Assembly (NCBI RefSeq): GCF_014250515.1
Contig: NZ_CP060202.1
Span: 989,001-1,053,000 of the forward strand
Origin: Hymenobacter sediminicola
GTDB lineage: Bacteria > Bacteroidota > Bacteroidia > Cytophagales > Hymenobacteraceae
DNA: 64,000 nucleotides
Direction: 5' to 3'
Positions 24,059-33,337 of this stretch are shown here, one piece after another. The first letter of the stretch is position 1. Each line of letters starts with the position of its first letter. The position numbers were made by a program, and so were the translations under genes. Under the pieces are notes generated by a model that saw only the letters and a program-made list of their open reading frames with translations, was not told where the DNA came from and did no database searches.

Positions 24059-24862
24059 TTACTGGAGCACGTAGCGGATTTCTTTCAGATCAAAGTGGCG
24101 CAACTGGCCTTCTATCGCAACAGCCAAACGGCCCAGTTCATCGACTCCCATAATTTCGCCGGTGAGGCGGCGACCCTCTATTTCATAAGGATGGGCCTCT
24201 TGGTACCGGTAAAGCGCGTGCAGATAGTCGTAGCGGATGGCGGACAGACGACCGGCGCGCAGCTGCAGATAGCGGCGCTCCAAGCACTCGAGCAAGCGAG
24301 TGACCAAGGCTGGCAGGGCGTAGGCCCGGCCCGTTATCCAAGCAAGCGAAGTGGCAGTATGCGCGCCGAATGCTCGCTGGTTTACATTAATCCCAATCCC
24401 GACTACACTCTGCTGAATCATTGTGCCGCTAAGCGTGTTTTCGATAAGGATACCGCCTAGCTTTCGGTCGCCATAGAAAATGTCGTTGGGCCATTTCACG
24501 CGCAATGCTGCGTCAGGTCCGAGCAAAGAGGTTGCCCAATCGTGCACGGCCAGCGCAACAGCTTGGCTGAGCAGAAATTGATCCTGAGCTGGCAGGAACG
24601 TAGGGCGCCATATCACCGAAAACGTCAGGTTTTCGCCCGGATTGGTTTCCCAACGGTTACCCCGTTGGCCCCGGCCAGCGGTCTGTTTGTCGGTAATTAC
24701 CACGCAGCCGTCGGTGGCGCGGTTTTCGCCAATAAGGTTTTGTGCTTCGGCGTTTGTTGAGGCACATTCGGGCAACCAAACCACTTGGCGGCCCGTGAAG
24801 AGAGTTTGCGGGAATAGAGCCTCCACTTGATTTTCGTACTTTGTGATGTTCAAACCTAACAA
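24059..24862 (-). CDS. birA: Biotin--[acetyl-CoA-carboxylase] ligase BirA
   Basis: About 267 residues. The start is uncertain: the frame has TTG codons at 24862 and 24853 and no ATG near the family N-terminus. Ligase signatures are clear: GRGQRGNRWETNPGENLTFS (biotinyl-5'-AMP loop), RVKWPNDIFYGDRKLGGILIEN and GIGINVNQ, followed by a small C-terminal SH3-like domain (LTGEIMGVDELGRLAVAIEG). No N-terminal HTH, so it is the monofunctional group I form and not the repressor type. It biotinylates the carboxylase carrier protein in the cytoplasm. It is divergent from rsfS with only about 6-15 bp between starts, so the promoters must lie inside the opposite genes. Confidence 0.93.
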   Translation of the reverse strand: MLGLNITKYENQVEALFPQTLFTGRQVVWLPECASTNAEAQNLIGENRATDGCVVITDKQTAGRGQRGNRWETNPGENLTFSVIWRPTFLPAQDQFLLSQAVALAVHDWATSLLGPDAALRVKWPNDIFYGDRKLGGILIENTLSGTMIQQSVVGIGINVNQRAFGAHTATSLAWITGRAYALPALVTRLLECLERRYLQLRAGRLSAIRYDYLHALYRYQEAHPYEIEGRRLTGEIMGVDELGRLAVAIEGQLRHFDLKEIRYVLQ

Positions 24863-24868
24863 TACCCC

Positions 24869-25258
24869 ATGAAAAGTACCCTGGTTCGACAGGATTCGGA
24901 CAAGTTGGCAGATGTAGTAGTACGCGGCATGCAGGAAAAGAAAGCTGTCGATATCGTGGTACTAAACCTCAAAGACCTCAAAAATGCTGTAGCAGACTAT
25001 TTTATTATCTGCTCGGCCTCTTCAGATACGCAGATTGATGCTATTGCCCGTTCGGTAGAAGAGGAAGTAGAAAAGCTGACCGGCCAGAACCCCTGGCAGA
25101 CGGAAGGCCGCACCAACCGCGAGTGGGTGCTACTCGACTACGTGGACGTAGTAGTGCATGTTTTCCTGCGCGACCGGCGCCAGTTCTACGCTCTGGAAGA
25201 GCTGTGGGGCGATGCAGTAATCCGGTACGTGGAAGAGGAAACTGTACCGACACGATAA
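24869..25258 (+). CDS. rsfS: Ribosome silencing factor RsfS (Iojap/YbeB)
   Basis: 129 residues, normal family length. Characteristic segments are KAVDIVVLNLKDLKNAVADYFIICSA, SSDTQIDAIARSVEEEVEK and REWVLLDYVDVVVHVFLRDRR. RsfS binds L14 of the 50S subunit and blocks subunit joining under starvation. It starts at ATG 24869, nearly abutting the divergent birA, and is followed 91 bp later by ftsH on the same strand, with a weak terminator-like stem between. Confidence 0.95.
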   Translation: MKSTLVRQDSDKLADVVVRGMQEKKAVDIVVLNLKDLKNAVADYFIICSASSDTQIDAIARSVEEEVEKLTGQNPWQTEGRTNREWVLLDYVDVVVHVFLRDRRQFYALEELWGDAVIRYVEEETVPTR

Positions 25259-25291
25259 AGTAAAACCGGGGCAGCTGCGTCTGCCTCCGGG

Positions 25292-25330
25292 AACAAACGT
25301 ACGGGCGGCGTGTTCCGCCTTTGTTTTTTG
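25292..25330 (+). terminator. Weak terminator/attenuator-like stem between rsfS and ftsH
   Basis: AACAAA and TTTGTT (25292-25297 and 25320-25325) enclose a GGCGG/CCGCC stem (25304-25308, 25315-25319) followed by a T-rich run TTGTTTTTT. The inner stem is short and a 6-base bulge separates the helices, so it may only partly terminate, leaving ftsH reading through from rsfS. Confidence 0.4.
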
Positions 25331-25349
25331 CTTTAGCTAATTTCTATTC

Positions 25350-27455
25350 ATGCCTGATAACACGCCCAAAAAGAAGAAGCCCATGCTGCCTTCACCCACC
25401 CCTAAACCGGGGATGCAGCTCTGGCTACTGGCCGGGTTGGTTTTGTTTCTGTGCGCTTGGTTGTTCTTCAACCAAAGCGGCAGCACTGTCGAAATCAACC
25501 AGCAGAAATTTGAGCAGATGTACGCGGCCGGCGACGTGCGCGACGTAAAACTGCTCACCGACCGAAACCTGGTGGAGGTTTCGCTCAAAAACGAAGCGGT
25601 GAAGTCAGGCCGCTACAACCAGCTTCTGAGCCGCCGTGGGCCCCTCACGTTTGACACTAGCCCACAGTTTGGGTTTCGGGTGGTAGACGGCAAGACCTTT
25701 AAGGAGGATTTTGAGAAGCTGCAAGCCAATATTCCGCTCGACAAGCGTATTGGTATCACCTTCGACACGCGTACCGGCTACGGCGACGTTATCACGACGT
25801 GGGGCTTTACCATTCTGCTCTTCGTTGGTTTCTGGTTCCTGATGCGCCGCATGAGTGGTGCAGGCGGAACTGGTGGCCAGATTTTCAATATCGGTAAGAG
25901 CCGCGCGGCCCTATTTGAGGGTGGCGACAAGGTGAAAATCACATTTAAGGATGTAGCCGGTCTGGAAGAAGCTAAAGAAGAGGTGCAGGAAATTGTGGAG
26001 TTCCTCAAGAATCCCTCGAAATTTACTGTTCTCGGCGGTAAAATTCCGAAAGGAGCACTGCTGGTAGGCCCTCCTGGTACGGGTAAAACCCTGCTGGCAA
26101 AAGCTGTGGCGGGTGAAGCCGATGTGCCGTTCTTCTCGTTGTCGGGCTCCGACTTCGTAGAAATGTTCGTGGGGGTAGGAGCAGCCCGGGTGCGGGACCT
26201 GTTTAAGCAGGCCAAAGCCAAAGCACCCTGCATCATCTTCATTGACGAAATTGATGCCATTGGCCGTAGCCGTAGCCGCGGTAACGTCCCTGGTGGCAAC
26301 GACGAGCGGGAAAACACGCTCAACTCGCTGCTGGTAGAAATGGACGGTTTCGGTACCGATTCCGGGGTAATCATCCTGGCTGCTACCAACCGCCCTGACA
26401 CGCTAGACTCGGCGTTGCTACGTCCCGGTCGTTTCGACCGTCAGATCAGCATCGACAAGCCGGATATCAATGGCCGCACTGAGATTTTCCAGGTGCACTT
26501 GAAGCCGATTACGCTTGGCCCGGATGTGGAGGCCCGTAAGCTGGCCGCCATGACCCCTGGTTTCGCTGGTGCTGAAATTGCCAACGTCTGCAACGAAGCC
26601 GCTCTGATTGCCGCCCGCCGCGATAAGAAGATGGTAACTATGCAGGACTTCACTGATGCAGTTGACCGTGTGATTGGGGGCTTAGAGAAGAAGAACAAAA
26701 TCATCAGTCCCGACGAGAAGCGCATTGTAGCCTACCACGAAGCTGGCCACGCCATTGCAGGCTGGTTCCTGGAACATGCCGACCCGTTGGTGAAGGTGAG
26801 CATCGTGCCCCGTGGGGTAGCGGCGCTGGGCTACGCGCAGTATCTGCCGCGTGAGCAGTTCCTGTACAATACCGAGCAGCTCACCGACGAAATGTGCATG
26901 ACCCTAGGTGGCCGTGCAGCCGAAGAGTTGGTGTTCGGTAAGATTTCGACGGGTGCTTTGAGTGACTTGGAGCGCATTACCAAGATGGCCTACTCCATCG
27001 TGACGATGTACGGCATGAACGCCAAGCTCGGCAATATCTCTTACTACGACTCGAAAGGGCAGAACGAGTACGGTTTCTCGAAGCCGTATTCCGAAGCTAC
27101 GTCGCAGATGATTGATGAGGAAGTGCGCAACATTATCGAAAACGCCTACATCCGGACCAAGGAACTGCTGACCGAGCGCCGCCACGAGTTGGAGGTAATT
27201 GCTAAGGAGTTGCTGGAAAAGGAAGTGCTGCTGCAGGATGACCTGGAGCGCCTCGTAGGCAAGCGTCCTCATGGCGTGCAAACCAACTACCAAGCTCATA
27301 TGGCCGGCACCGACCGTTCAGAAACTCTGAGCGAACGGAAGCAGGAGCATCCGTTGCAGAACGACCTGCCCCCGCTGAACCTGCCTGGCGTGGACGACAA
27401 CACACAATCAGGTGCTACTTCGGAGCCCAGCGGCTCGGCTGTGACGCCGGTATAA
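25350..27455 (+). CDS. ftsH: ATP-dependent zinc metalloprotease FtsH
   Basis: 701 residues. Membrane helix 1 at ~22-40, a periplasmic domain, helix 2 at ~150-166, then the AAA+ domain: Walker [10 protein letters not shown] (239-247), Walker B IIFIDE (295-300), second region of homology [20 protein letters not shown]. The M41 protease carries the zinc motif HEAGH (463-467). The last ~60 residues are Ser/Pro/Gln-rich and disordered. FtsH degrades membrane and short-lived cytoplasmic proteins, including LpxC in many Gram-negatives; a lipid A gene (lpxH-like) lies just downstream. A terminator lies at 27473-27503. Confidence 0.97.
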   Translation: MPDNTPKKKKPMLPSPTPKPGMQLWLLAGLVLFLCAWLFFNQSGSTVEINQQKFEQMYAAGDVRDVKLLTDRNLVEVSLKNEAVKSGRYNQLLSRRGPLTFDTSPQFGFRVVDGKTFKEDFEKLQANIPLDKRIGITFDTRTGYGDVITTWGFTILLFVGFWFLMRRMSGAGGTGGQIFNIGKSRAALFEGGDKVKITFKDVAGLEEAKEEVQEIVEFLKNPSKFTVLGGKIPKGALLVGPPGTGKTLLAKAVAGEADVPFFSLSGSDFVEMFVGVGAARVRDLFKQAKAKAPCIIFIDEIDAIGRSRSRGNVPGGNDERENTLNSLLVEMDGFGTDSGVIILAATNRPDTLDSALLRPGRFDRQISIDKPDINGRTEIFQVHLKPITLGPDVEARKLAAMTPGFAGAEIANVCNEAALIAARRDKKMVTMQDFTDAVDRVIGGLEKKNKIISPDEKRIVAYHEAGHAIAGWFLEHADPLVKVSIVPRGVAALGYAQYLPREQFLYNTEQLTDEMCMTLGGRAAEELVFGKISTGALSDLERITKMAYSIVTMYGMNAKLGNISYYDSKGQNEYGFSKPYSEATSQMIDEEVRNIIENAYIRTKELLTERRHELEVIAKELLEKEVLLQDDLERLVGKRPHGVQTNYQAHMAGTDRSETLSERKQEHPLQNDLPPLNLPGVDDNTQSGATSEPSGSAVTPV

Positions 27456-27472
27456 ACAGCCCGATTCAGAAG

Positions 27473-27503
27473 AAGGCCAGTCCGGAAAGGGCTGGCCTTT
27501 TTT
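27473..27503 (+). terminator. Intrinsic terminator after ftsH
   Basis: AAGGCCAG, loop TCCGGAAAGGG, CTGGCCTT followed by a T run (TTTTT), 17 bp past the ftsH stop codon. Confidence 0.88.
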
Positions 27504-27554
27504 TGTGGAGGACCGGCCCATTTATGCTAGTTTTAAGCCTAGCTGCTTTCCGAG

Positions 27555-27562
27555 TACCTTTG
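27555..27562 (+). promoter_or_regulatory. TACCTTTG -7 promoter element of the LUD-domain gene
   Basis: TACCTTTG matches TAnnTTTG exactly and ends only 4 bases before the ATG at 27567, so transcription would begin at or just past the start codon (leaderless). Its position right after the ftsH terminator supports a fresh promoter. Confidence 0.5.
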
Positions 27563-27566
27563 CGCC

Positions 27567-28232
27567 ATGCCCGAATCGTCCCGCGACATTATCCTGCGCC
27601 GTATCCGCGAATCGTTGCGGGAGCCCACGCCGCCTAAGGCTGCGCCTGACTTCGCGGCACCCTTGCACCCCGCCCCCACCGGCGACCTGGCCATTGCTTT
27701 TGCCGAAAGCTTCGTGCGTGTGGGTGGGCAGCTGTATTTCTGCGAGTCGGAAGAGCATTTCTACGACCAGCTATTTATCTATAAAAAGGAGAAGGAACTG
27801 GAGCGGCTGTTTGTCTGGGAACCGGAATTGAAAAAACTCCTGCATGGCGGCGGCATCGTATTTCAGCCCGATGAAACCGATTTTCTGGAGCACGCTGATG
27901 CAGGCCTGACGACCTGCGAGGCTTTGGTGGCCCGCACAGGCAGTGTGTTGGTAAGCGCGGCCAGCAGCAGCGGCCGGCGCCTGAGCATCTACCCCGACCA
28001 GCACCTCGTGTTTGCCCGCACTTCGCAGGTGGTAGCCGACATCGGCGACGCATTGCGCCGCACCCAAGCGAAATATGGCGCAGATCATCTGCCGTCCATG
28101 ATTTCGCTGACTACTGGGCCGAGCCGCACGGCTGATATTGAAAAGACTCTTGTGCTCGGAGCCCACGGCCCACGCAGCATTGCCCTGTTTTTGTTGGATG
28201 ACGAAGCCGACCCCGCCACCCCGCCTGCCTGA
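27567..28232 (+). CDS. LutC/YkgG-like LUD-domain protein
   Basis: 221 residues. N-terminal helix MPESSRDIILRRIRESLREP and the LUD core with GGIVFQPDETDFLEHADAGLTTCEALVARTGSVLVSA and the ending TTGPSRTADIEKTLVLGAHGP, the family signature (TG.SRTADIE...V.G.HGP). LUD proteins include LutC of lactate oxidation, but here LutA and LutB partners are absent, so the role is unknown and the name should stay general. Cytoplasmic. Overlaps the next gene by 35 bp. Confidence 0.9.
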   Translation: MPESSRDIILRRIRESLREPTPPKAAPDFAAPLHPAPTGDLAIAFAESFVRVGGQLYFCESEEHFYDQLFIYKKEKELERLFVWEPELKKLLHGGGIVFQPDETDFLEHADAGLTTCEALVARTGSVLVSAASSSGRRLSIYPDQHLVFARTSQVVADIGDALRRTQAKYGADHLPSMISLTTGPSRTADIEKTLVLGAHGPRSIALFLLDDEADPATPPA

Positions 28233-28998
28233 TCTGGCGCTGCCTGCCGGCCGCCGCGTATACTTCGCCTCCGATTTTCACCTCGGTGCCCCCGATGCCG
28301 CCCGCTCGCTGGAGCGGGAGCGGCGCATTGTGCGCTGGCTTGATGAAGCTGCCCAGGACGCTGCTGCTATCTACCTGCTCGGCGACATTTTCGACTTCTG
28401 GTTTGAGTATAAGCATGCCATTCCGCGTGGCTTTATCCGGCTGCAGGGCAAGCTGGCCGAACTGACGGATGCTGGTATTCCCATCATTTTTTTCACCGGC
28501 AACCACGACATGTGGATGTTTGACTACTTCACGAAGGAGCTGGGCATTCCGATTCTGCGCCATCCGGTGAGCCAGCTGATTGGAGGGCGTGAGTTTCATA
28601 TCGGGCACGGCGACGGGCTGGGACCGAAGGACTACACCTACAAGATGCTGAAGCGGGTATTTGCCTCGCCAGTGTCGCAGTGGCTGTTTGCGCGGCTGCA
28701 TCCTAATCTGGGTATTGGCATTGCCAACCGCTGGAGCCGTCATAGCCGAATTCAGAATGCCGACGCCGACGCCAAATACTTTGGTGAGGACGAGTGGCTG
28801 CTGGTGTACTGCCGGGAGCTGGAGCGGCGTTTCCACCACGACTATTACGTATTTGGTCACCGCCACCTGCCCCTCGACGTATCGGTAGCTGCCGACAGCC
28901 GCTATGTGAACCTCGGCGAGTGGGTCAATTATTGCTCTTATGGCGTGTATGATGGCAACGACCTCGCCTTGCGGCATTTCGAGCAGCACCAAGGCTAG
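28198..28998 (+). CDS. lpxH: UDP-2,3-diacylglucosamine diphosphatase-like metallophosphoesterase (LpxH family)
   Basis: 266 residues from ATG 28198, which overlaps the LUD gene end by 35 bp; a longer frame (28138) is not family-like. Calcineurin-like metal motifs in order: FASDFHLGA (variant of D-x-H), LLGDIFDFWFEYKHAIPRG, FFTGNHDMW (GNHD), HIGHGDGLG and VFGHRHLP. The DIFDFWF...K segment is that of LpxH, which cleaves UDP-diacylglucosamine to lipid X on the inner membrane during lipid A synthesis. Bacteroidota encode this LpxH-like form in this gene order. The substrate is by homology. Confidence 0.9.
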   Translation: MTKPTPPPRLPDLALPAGRRVYFASDFHLGAPDAARSLERERRIVRWLDEAAQDAAAIYLLGDIFDFWFEYKHAIPRGFIRLQGKLAELTDAGIPIIFFTGNHDMWMFDYFTKELGIPILRHPVSQLIGGREFHIGHGDGLGPKDYTYKMLKRVFASPVSQWLFARLHPNLGIGIANRWSRHSRIQNADADAKYFGEDEWLLVYCRELERRFHHDYYVFGHRHLPLDVSVAADSRYVNLGEWVNYCSYGVYDGNDLALRHFEQHQG

Positions 28999-29041
28999 AA
29001 TGATGTTCAGGGCCTTAAGTTCAGCCTATAGGCCACAAGCA

Positions 29042-29953
29042 ATGCGTTTGGGGCTTCTGCTACTGGCACTGAGCTTTCAAATCTTTCCGGCGGCTGTTGC
29101 TCAGACTACAGTTCCTACACCCGCATCAGTAGTGCCGCCTGGCAAGCCGGCTCCGGCCGCGGCGTCGCCTGCAGTAGCCAAAGCCAATGAACCAACGACC
29201 CCGGCCGGAACCTGGCAACTGGTGCGCACTATTGCGTTGCCGCAGCCGGGCGTGGCTTCCCTGGACCGCCGTGGCACGTTGTACGTGGCCGATGTCCGCG
29301 ACAATATCCATCAATATGGCCCCGATGGACAGGCGTTAAATACTTTTTCGCCGCCACAGCCGGGCCATGTAGCGCAACTGGAGGCCTGGAACACCACCAA
29401 GATTCTGGTGTTCTACGACGACCGTCAACAGCTACTGTTGCTTGACCGATTTGCCGCTCCGCTGGGTCAGTTCAACTTGCTCGACTTGCTCGATGGTACG
29501 GCCCGCACCGCTACGCTGGCGCCTGATGACCGGCTCTGGCTGCTGAACGAATCGGACCTGACGCTGCGCCAGTTTGATGCCAACGCCAAAACCTTTACCC
29601 ATTCCACACCGCTCGATTTGCTGATTGGCCGTTCCCGTCCGGACTTTCGGTTTCTGCGCGAGTACCAGAACAACCTCTATCTGGTAGACCGGGTGAATGG
29701 GGTATACGTGTTTGATAACTTGGGGAATTACCGCAAGAAGCTGCCCTTTGCTGGCCTAAGCACCATTGGCTTCCGCGGCGACGAGCTGTACTTTCTGGCT
29801 GACGGAGCAATTCAGTTTTTCCACCTTTACACGCTGGCCCAGCGCACGGTAGCATTGCCACCCGGTGTAGCCGCTGACGTGCGGCAGGTGCTGGTAGGAG
29901 AAGGGTACGCCTATGTGTTTACGGCGGCTGGTATACAGGTGTATAAGCTATAA
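29042..29953 (+). CDS. Secreted beta-propeller-like protein of unknown function
   Basis: 303 residues from ATG 29042 (MRLGLLLLALSFQIFPAAVAQ, a good signal peptide); ATGs at 29000 and 29003 are alternatives. After a Pro/Ala-rich linker (~22-55), ~240 residues show repeating four-strand units such as GVASLDRRGTLYVADVRDNI, KILVFYDDRQQLLLLD, DLTLRQFDANAKTFTH and NLYLVDRVNGVYVFDNLGN, a six- or seven-bladed propeller of the NHL/SMP-30 kind. No catalytic motif. It is 43 bp after the lpxH-like gene and so probably in the same transcript. Likely a periplasmic or outer-membrane-associated structural or scaffold protein. Confidence 0.8.
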   Translation: MRLGLLLLALSFQIFPAAVAQTTVPTPASVVPPGKPAPAAASPAVAKANEPTTPAGTWQLVRTIALPQPGVASLDRRGTLYVADVRDNIHQYGPDGQALNTFSPPQPGHVAQLEAWNTTKILVFYDDRQQLLLLDRFAAPLGQFNLLDLLDGTARTATLAPDDRLWLLNESDLTLRQFDANAKTFTHSTPLDLLIGRSRPDFRFLREYQNNLYLVDRVNGVYVFDNLGNYRKKLPFAGLSTIGFRGDELYFLADGAIQFFHLYTLAQRTVALPPGVAADVRQVLVGEGYAYVFTAAGIQVYKL

Positions 29954-30419
29954 AACCGGTAGGCGCGTGCGGTTGGAGAAGGCAGGCTATAGCACTGCCG
30001 AGTGTAAGTAGTGCCTATACTGGAATAAAGCTATAGCTGATTTGACATCACCTCGTGCTCTTCTCCAACACCAGACCCAACTTTTGTTGGCAGCACTGAT
30101 ACAGGAAAAGAAGTGTAATGCTATTGTTTATATGGCTGGCAAAGTGGCTCCTGTTTATATTCAAAAAATGCCGGAATGTGTCAACCCTTTTTATATCTGA
30201 TAATTCTGCTATCTAATGCAAGTCATTGGCAGAAAGGATACGCTGACTAAAAGCGGGCAAACTGCCAGTAAAACCAACGCAAGCACTCAATACACCATAA
30301 TCTTTTGGCTCATACTAGCAGGGTTCAATAAGTGCTGATATGGGTTTTTGCCTAAATTTGAGAAGGTGCCAGTTTCGCAAAGCCGCGGATAAGGGCCTCT
30401 TCTGATTATCCTGTTTTCT
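29954..30419. other. 466-bp non-coding gap with a possible structured RNA
   Basis: No gene seen. Right after the propeller gene, GTTGGAGAAG (29972-29981) and its exact complement CTTCTCCAAC (30060-30069) could close a 98-nt element with inner hairpins (GGCAG/CTGCC at 29981-29985 and 29995-29999; GCTATAGC present twice). The rest is AT-richer and holds the -7 element of the S8 protease at 30353. No known ncRNA or riboswitch is recognised. Confidence 0.45.
30353..30360 (+). promoter_or_regulatory. TAAATTTG -7 promoter element of the S8 protease gene
   Basis: TAAATTTG matches TAnnTTTG and sits 59 bases before the ATG at 30420. A -33 TTG at standard distance is not clear. Confidence 0.4.
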
Positions 30420-33050
30420 ATGACGTATCGTGCTGCTTGTATCTGGGTAGGAAATGTCTTGGTGGGGTTGTTGACTTTGCCCGCGCTGGCTCAGCAACGG
30501 CCGCAGGTACCCACCAGCAAGCTGGCCCCCATACTGCAGCAGGCTTCGGCCCGAATGGCACCTACTACCCGCCAGACCGTGCGGGTTCAGACACGCAATG
30601 CGGCAGCATTTAGGCAATGGGCGCGACAGGAATTGCCAGGTGCTGTACTACGGGCCGAAGCAGGCCAGCCGCAAATATTCCTGCTATCCGGAGTAAGCCA
30701 GGCCCAGCTACAGGTACTAGGGGCCTCGCCGCTCATTACGTTCGTTGATGCCGCTGACCGCCGGGCCTATGATGAGCGGCAGCTAAACCAGGCCGACCTA
30801 AACGTGAATAGCGTGACACCGCTGCACCGCCGCTACCCTGCGCTAGCCGGGCAGGGGCTCACAGTTTCGGTAAAAGAAAACCCGTTAGATGTCACGGACA
30901 TCGACTTCAAGGGCCGGCTGGTAAACGTTGATCCGGCGGCTGTTGTGGTTTCGTCGCACGCTACTACCATGGCTACGCTTATTGCTGGCGGTGGCAACTC
31001 CGCCCCGGCCGGCCGGGGCGTGGCATGGCAGGCTCGTATTACTTCCTCCGACTATGTGCGCCTGCTACCGGATGATGGAGTGCAGCTGCAGCAGCGCAGT
31101 GTGAGTGTGCAAAACCACTCCTACGGCACTGGAATCGAGAATTACTATGGTCTGGAATCCCAGACGTATGATGCACAGGCGCAGCAGTACCCAACGCTGG
31201 TACACGTATTTTCATCCGGCAATTCTGGTACACAAACCAGCCCTACTGGTCCCTACCAAGGGTTGGCTGGCGTAGCGAACCTGACCGGGCAGTTCAAAAT
31301 GTCGAAAAACACGCTGAGCGTAGGGGCGACCAATGCGTTGGGGCAGGTAGCTGCCATGAGTTCCCGAGGGCCGGCCTATGACGGCCGGATTAAGCCGGAG
31401 CTAGTGGCTTTTGGGGATGAAGGTTCATCGGATGCAGCGGCTCTGGTTTCGGGCATGAGCCTACTGGTGCAGCAAGCTTACCGCGACCAGAATGGCGGAG
31501 TCCTGCCACCGTCCGCGCTGGTAAAAGCGGCTTTGATTAATAGCGCCGACGATACGGGCCGTCCGGAAGTGGATTTTGTGGCGGGTTTCGGGCAGGCCAA
31601 TGCGCTGGGTGCCGTGCGTACCATGTTGGACCGCCGCTACTTTCAGGGCAGCGTAGGGCAGGGGCAGACGACGCAGTTTACGCTGGTGGTGCCCCCCGGC
31701 ACGCAACACTTGAAGCTCACACTTGCGTGGACTGACCCCGCCGCTGCTGCCAATGCTTCCAGCGCCTTACTGAATGACCTAGATGTATTGCTGACAAACA
31801 ATGGCACCAGCTGGCGCCCTTGGACTCTGAGCACCTACCCGCACCCAGACTCACTGGCCCTACCTGCCCGCCGCCGCCCCGACCACCTCAACAACGTAGA
31901 ACAGATTACCCTAGCGGCGCCCGCGCCCGGAACCTACCAGATAACAGTGCGCGGCTACACGGTAGCAACTGGTCCGCAGGCGTTCAGTGTGGCATATGAA
32001 CTGAACAGCGGGTTTGAGTGGCTAACACCCAATAAACTGCGCAACGTGCGACCAGGCGAAGCCACGCAGCTGCGGTGGCAATGGGCGGGCCCTGCTGCTA
32101 CCGGACAGTTGGAGTACCGGCCAGTTGGCAGTAGTGTGTGGCGCCGCATCAATCCCGCCGTAGACTTGGCCGCCCACACATATACCTGGACCGCCCCTGA
32201 CACAACTGCACTGGCACAAGTGCGCATGGTTTCAGCTAGTGGCACAATCGTGTCCGATACGTTCGCGCTGGCCCGCCCGCTCCCGCTGAACATTGGGTAT
32301 TCCTGCCCCGATGAAGCGCTGCTGTACTGGCCGCATGTGCTGGGCGCAGCACAGTACCAACTGTACCGGCTGGGTGCTACCCATATGGAACCAGTAGCGC
32401 TTATTTCAGATACCACATACGTGCTAACTGGCGCCGCTCTGGCAGTGCCGCAGTATGCGGTAGCGCCTGTACTTCGTGGGCAGGTGGCTGAACGGGGTTC
32501 TTCCATCAACCGCAACACGGCCGGTTTCGACTGTTACATTCGCTCCTTCATCGGCCGGCAGCCCGTTGCCGATACGGTGCAGCTGCTGGTAGAGCTAGGT
32601 AGCACGTTCCGGCTTCAGTCTCTTAAGCTGCAGCGGCTCGAGCAAGGTGAGTTCCGCACGATACTCACCCAAAGCCCGGTTACGCAGCTTCGCTTCACAC
32701 TGACTGATGCCAGCGCCCAGTCTGGTCTCAACCAATATCGGCTGGAGCTGCAGGACAGCGGTGGTCGGATTTTCCATAGCCAACTGGAAACTGTGTATCA
32801 GGTGAGCCAGCCCGAGGTCCTAGTTTTTCCGGTGCCGGCAACTGCGGGGACCCCACTCAACATCATTGGCCCCCCCAATACGGAGTTGCACCTGCGCCTC
32901 TTCGATACTCTGGGACGTTTGCTGCACGAAAGCACGACAATCGGTACCATCAACCAACTGCCCACGAACGGCATGAAGCCGGGCACCTATCTGCTTCGTA
33001 TTGGGGCGGGGGCCGGGCCGGAAATCACGCGGCGTATTCTGGTATTGTAG
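30420..33050 (+). CDS. Secreted subtilisin-like S8 serine protease, T9SS-cargo-like C-terminus
   Basis: 876 residues. Signal peptide ~1-25 (VGLLTLPALAQ). A prodomain-like segment (~30-130) precedes the S8 core: Asp157 in KENPLDVTDID (variant of the usual D-T/S-G), His180 in SSHATTMATLIAG, oxyanion Asn268 in FSSGNSG and Ser337 in EGSSDAAALVSGM. A P-domain-like beta-sandwich follows (~410-515; PPGTQHLKLTLAWTDPA, LLNDLDVLLTNNG), then Fn3/Ig-like parts and a T9SS-type C-terminal sorting domain (~800-876; VFPVPATAGTPLNIIG, KPGTYLLRIG). It would be exported across both membranes and digest extracellular protein. It faces a secreted metalloprotease downstream, separated by a bidirectional terminator. 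Confidence 0.88.
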   Translation: MTYRAACIWVGNVLVGLLTLPALAQQRPQVPTSKLAPILQQASARMAPTTRQTVRVQTRNAAAFRQWARQELPGAVLRAEAGQPQIFLLSGVSQAQLQVLGASPLITFVDAADRRAYDERQLNQADLNVNSVTPLHRRYPALAGQGLTVSVKENPLDVTDIDFKGRLVNVDPAAVVVSSHATTMATLIAGGGNSAPAGRGVAWQARITSSDYVRLLPDDGVQLQQRSVSVQNHSYGTGIENYYGLESQTYDAQAQQYPTLVHVFSSGNSGTQTSPTGPYQGLAGVANLTGQFKMSKNTLSVGATNALGQVAAMSSRGPAYDGRIKPELVAFGDEGSSDAAALVSGMSLLVQQAYRDQNGGVLPPSALVKAALINSADDTGRPEVDFVAGFGQANALGAVRTMLDRRYFQGSVGQGQTTQFTLVVPPGTQHLKLTLAWTDPAAAANASSALLNDLDVLLTNNGTSWRPWTLSTYPHPDSLALPARRRPDHLNNVEQITLAAPAPGTYQITVRGYTVATGPQAFSVAYELNSGFEWLTPNKLRNVRPGEATQLRWQWAGPAATGQLEYRPVGSSVWRRINPAVDLAAHTYTWTAPDTTALAQVRMVSASGTIVSDTFALARPLPLNIGYSCPDEALLYWPHVLGAAQYQLYRLGATHMEPVALISDTTYVLTGAALAVPQYAVAPVLRGQVAERGSSINRNTAGFDCYIRSFIGRQPVADTVQLLVELGSTFRLQSLKLQRLEQGEFRTILTQSPVTQLRFTLTDASAQSGLNQYRLELQDSGGRIFHSQLETVYQVSQPEVLVFPVPATAGTPLNIIGPPNTELHLRLFDTLGRLLHESTTIGTINQLPTNGMKPGTYLLRIGAGAGPEITRRILVL

Positions 33051-33240
33051 CTGTAGCAAGAGATTATGAAGCTGCTTTCCGAGTAGGCTACTCGGTCGTT
33101 TCAACTCACACAGATGTTCTGCGCCTTGGCGGCTCTCTTCTAGTTTCCAGTAAACAGCAACACCACACCAAACAGCTGAGAAGCGTTGCCGGCACGCAGC
33201 CAGCTGCGGGAGGGGCAGCAACACTTGGTATTCAGGAGTT

Positions 33241-33298
33241 ACTACACCAAAACAAAACCCCTGGCCCAATAGGACCAGGGGTTTTGTTTTGGTGTAGT
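33241..33298. terminator. Bidirectional terminator with a 24-bp perfect stem
   Basis: Arms 33241-33264 and 33275-33298 are exact reverse complements (24 bp) around a 10-base loop CCCAATAGGA. The stem top CCCCTGG/CCAGGGG is flanked by AAAACAAAA and TTTTGTTTT, so transcription in either direction ends in a T-rich run. Located between the convergent S8 and M57 protease genes. Confidence 0.93.
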
Positions 33299-33337
33299 AG
33301 CAGTTCCTAGCTTTTTATAGCCGGATTGCTCGACCGG

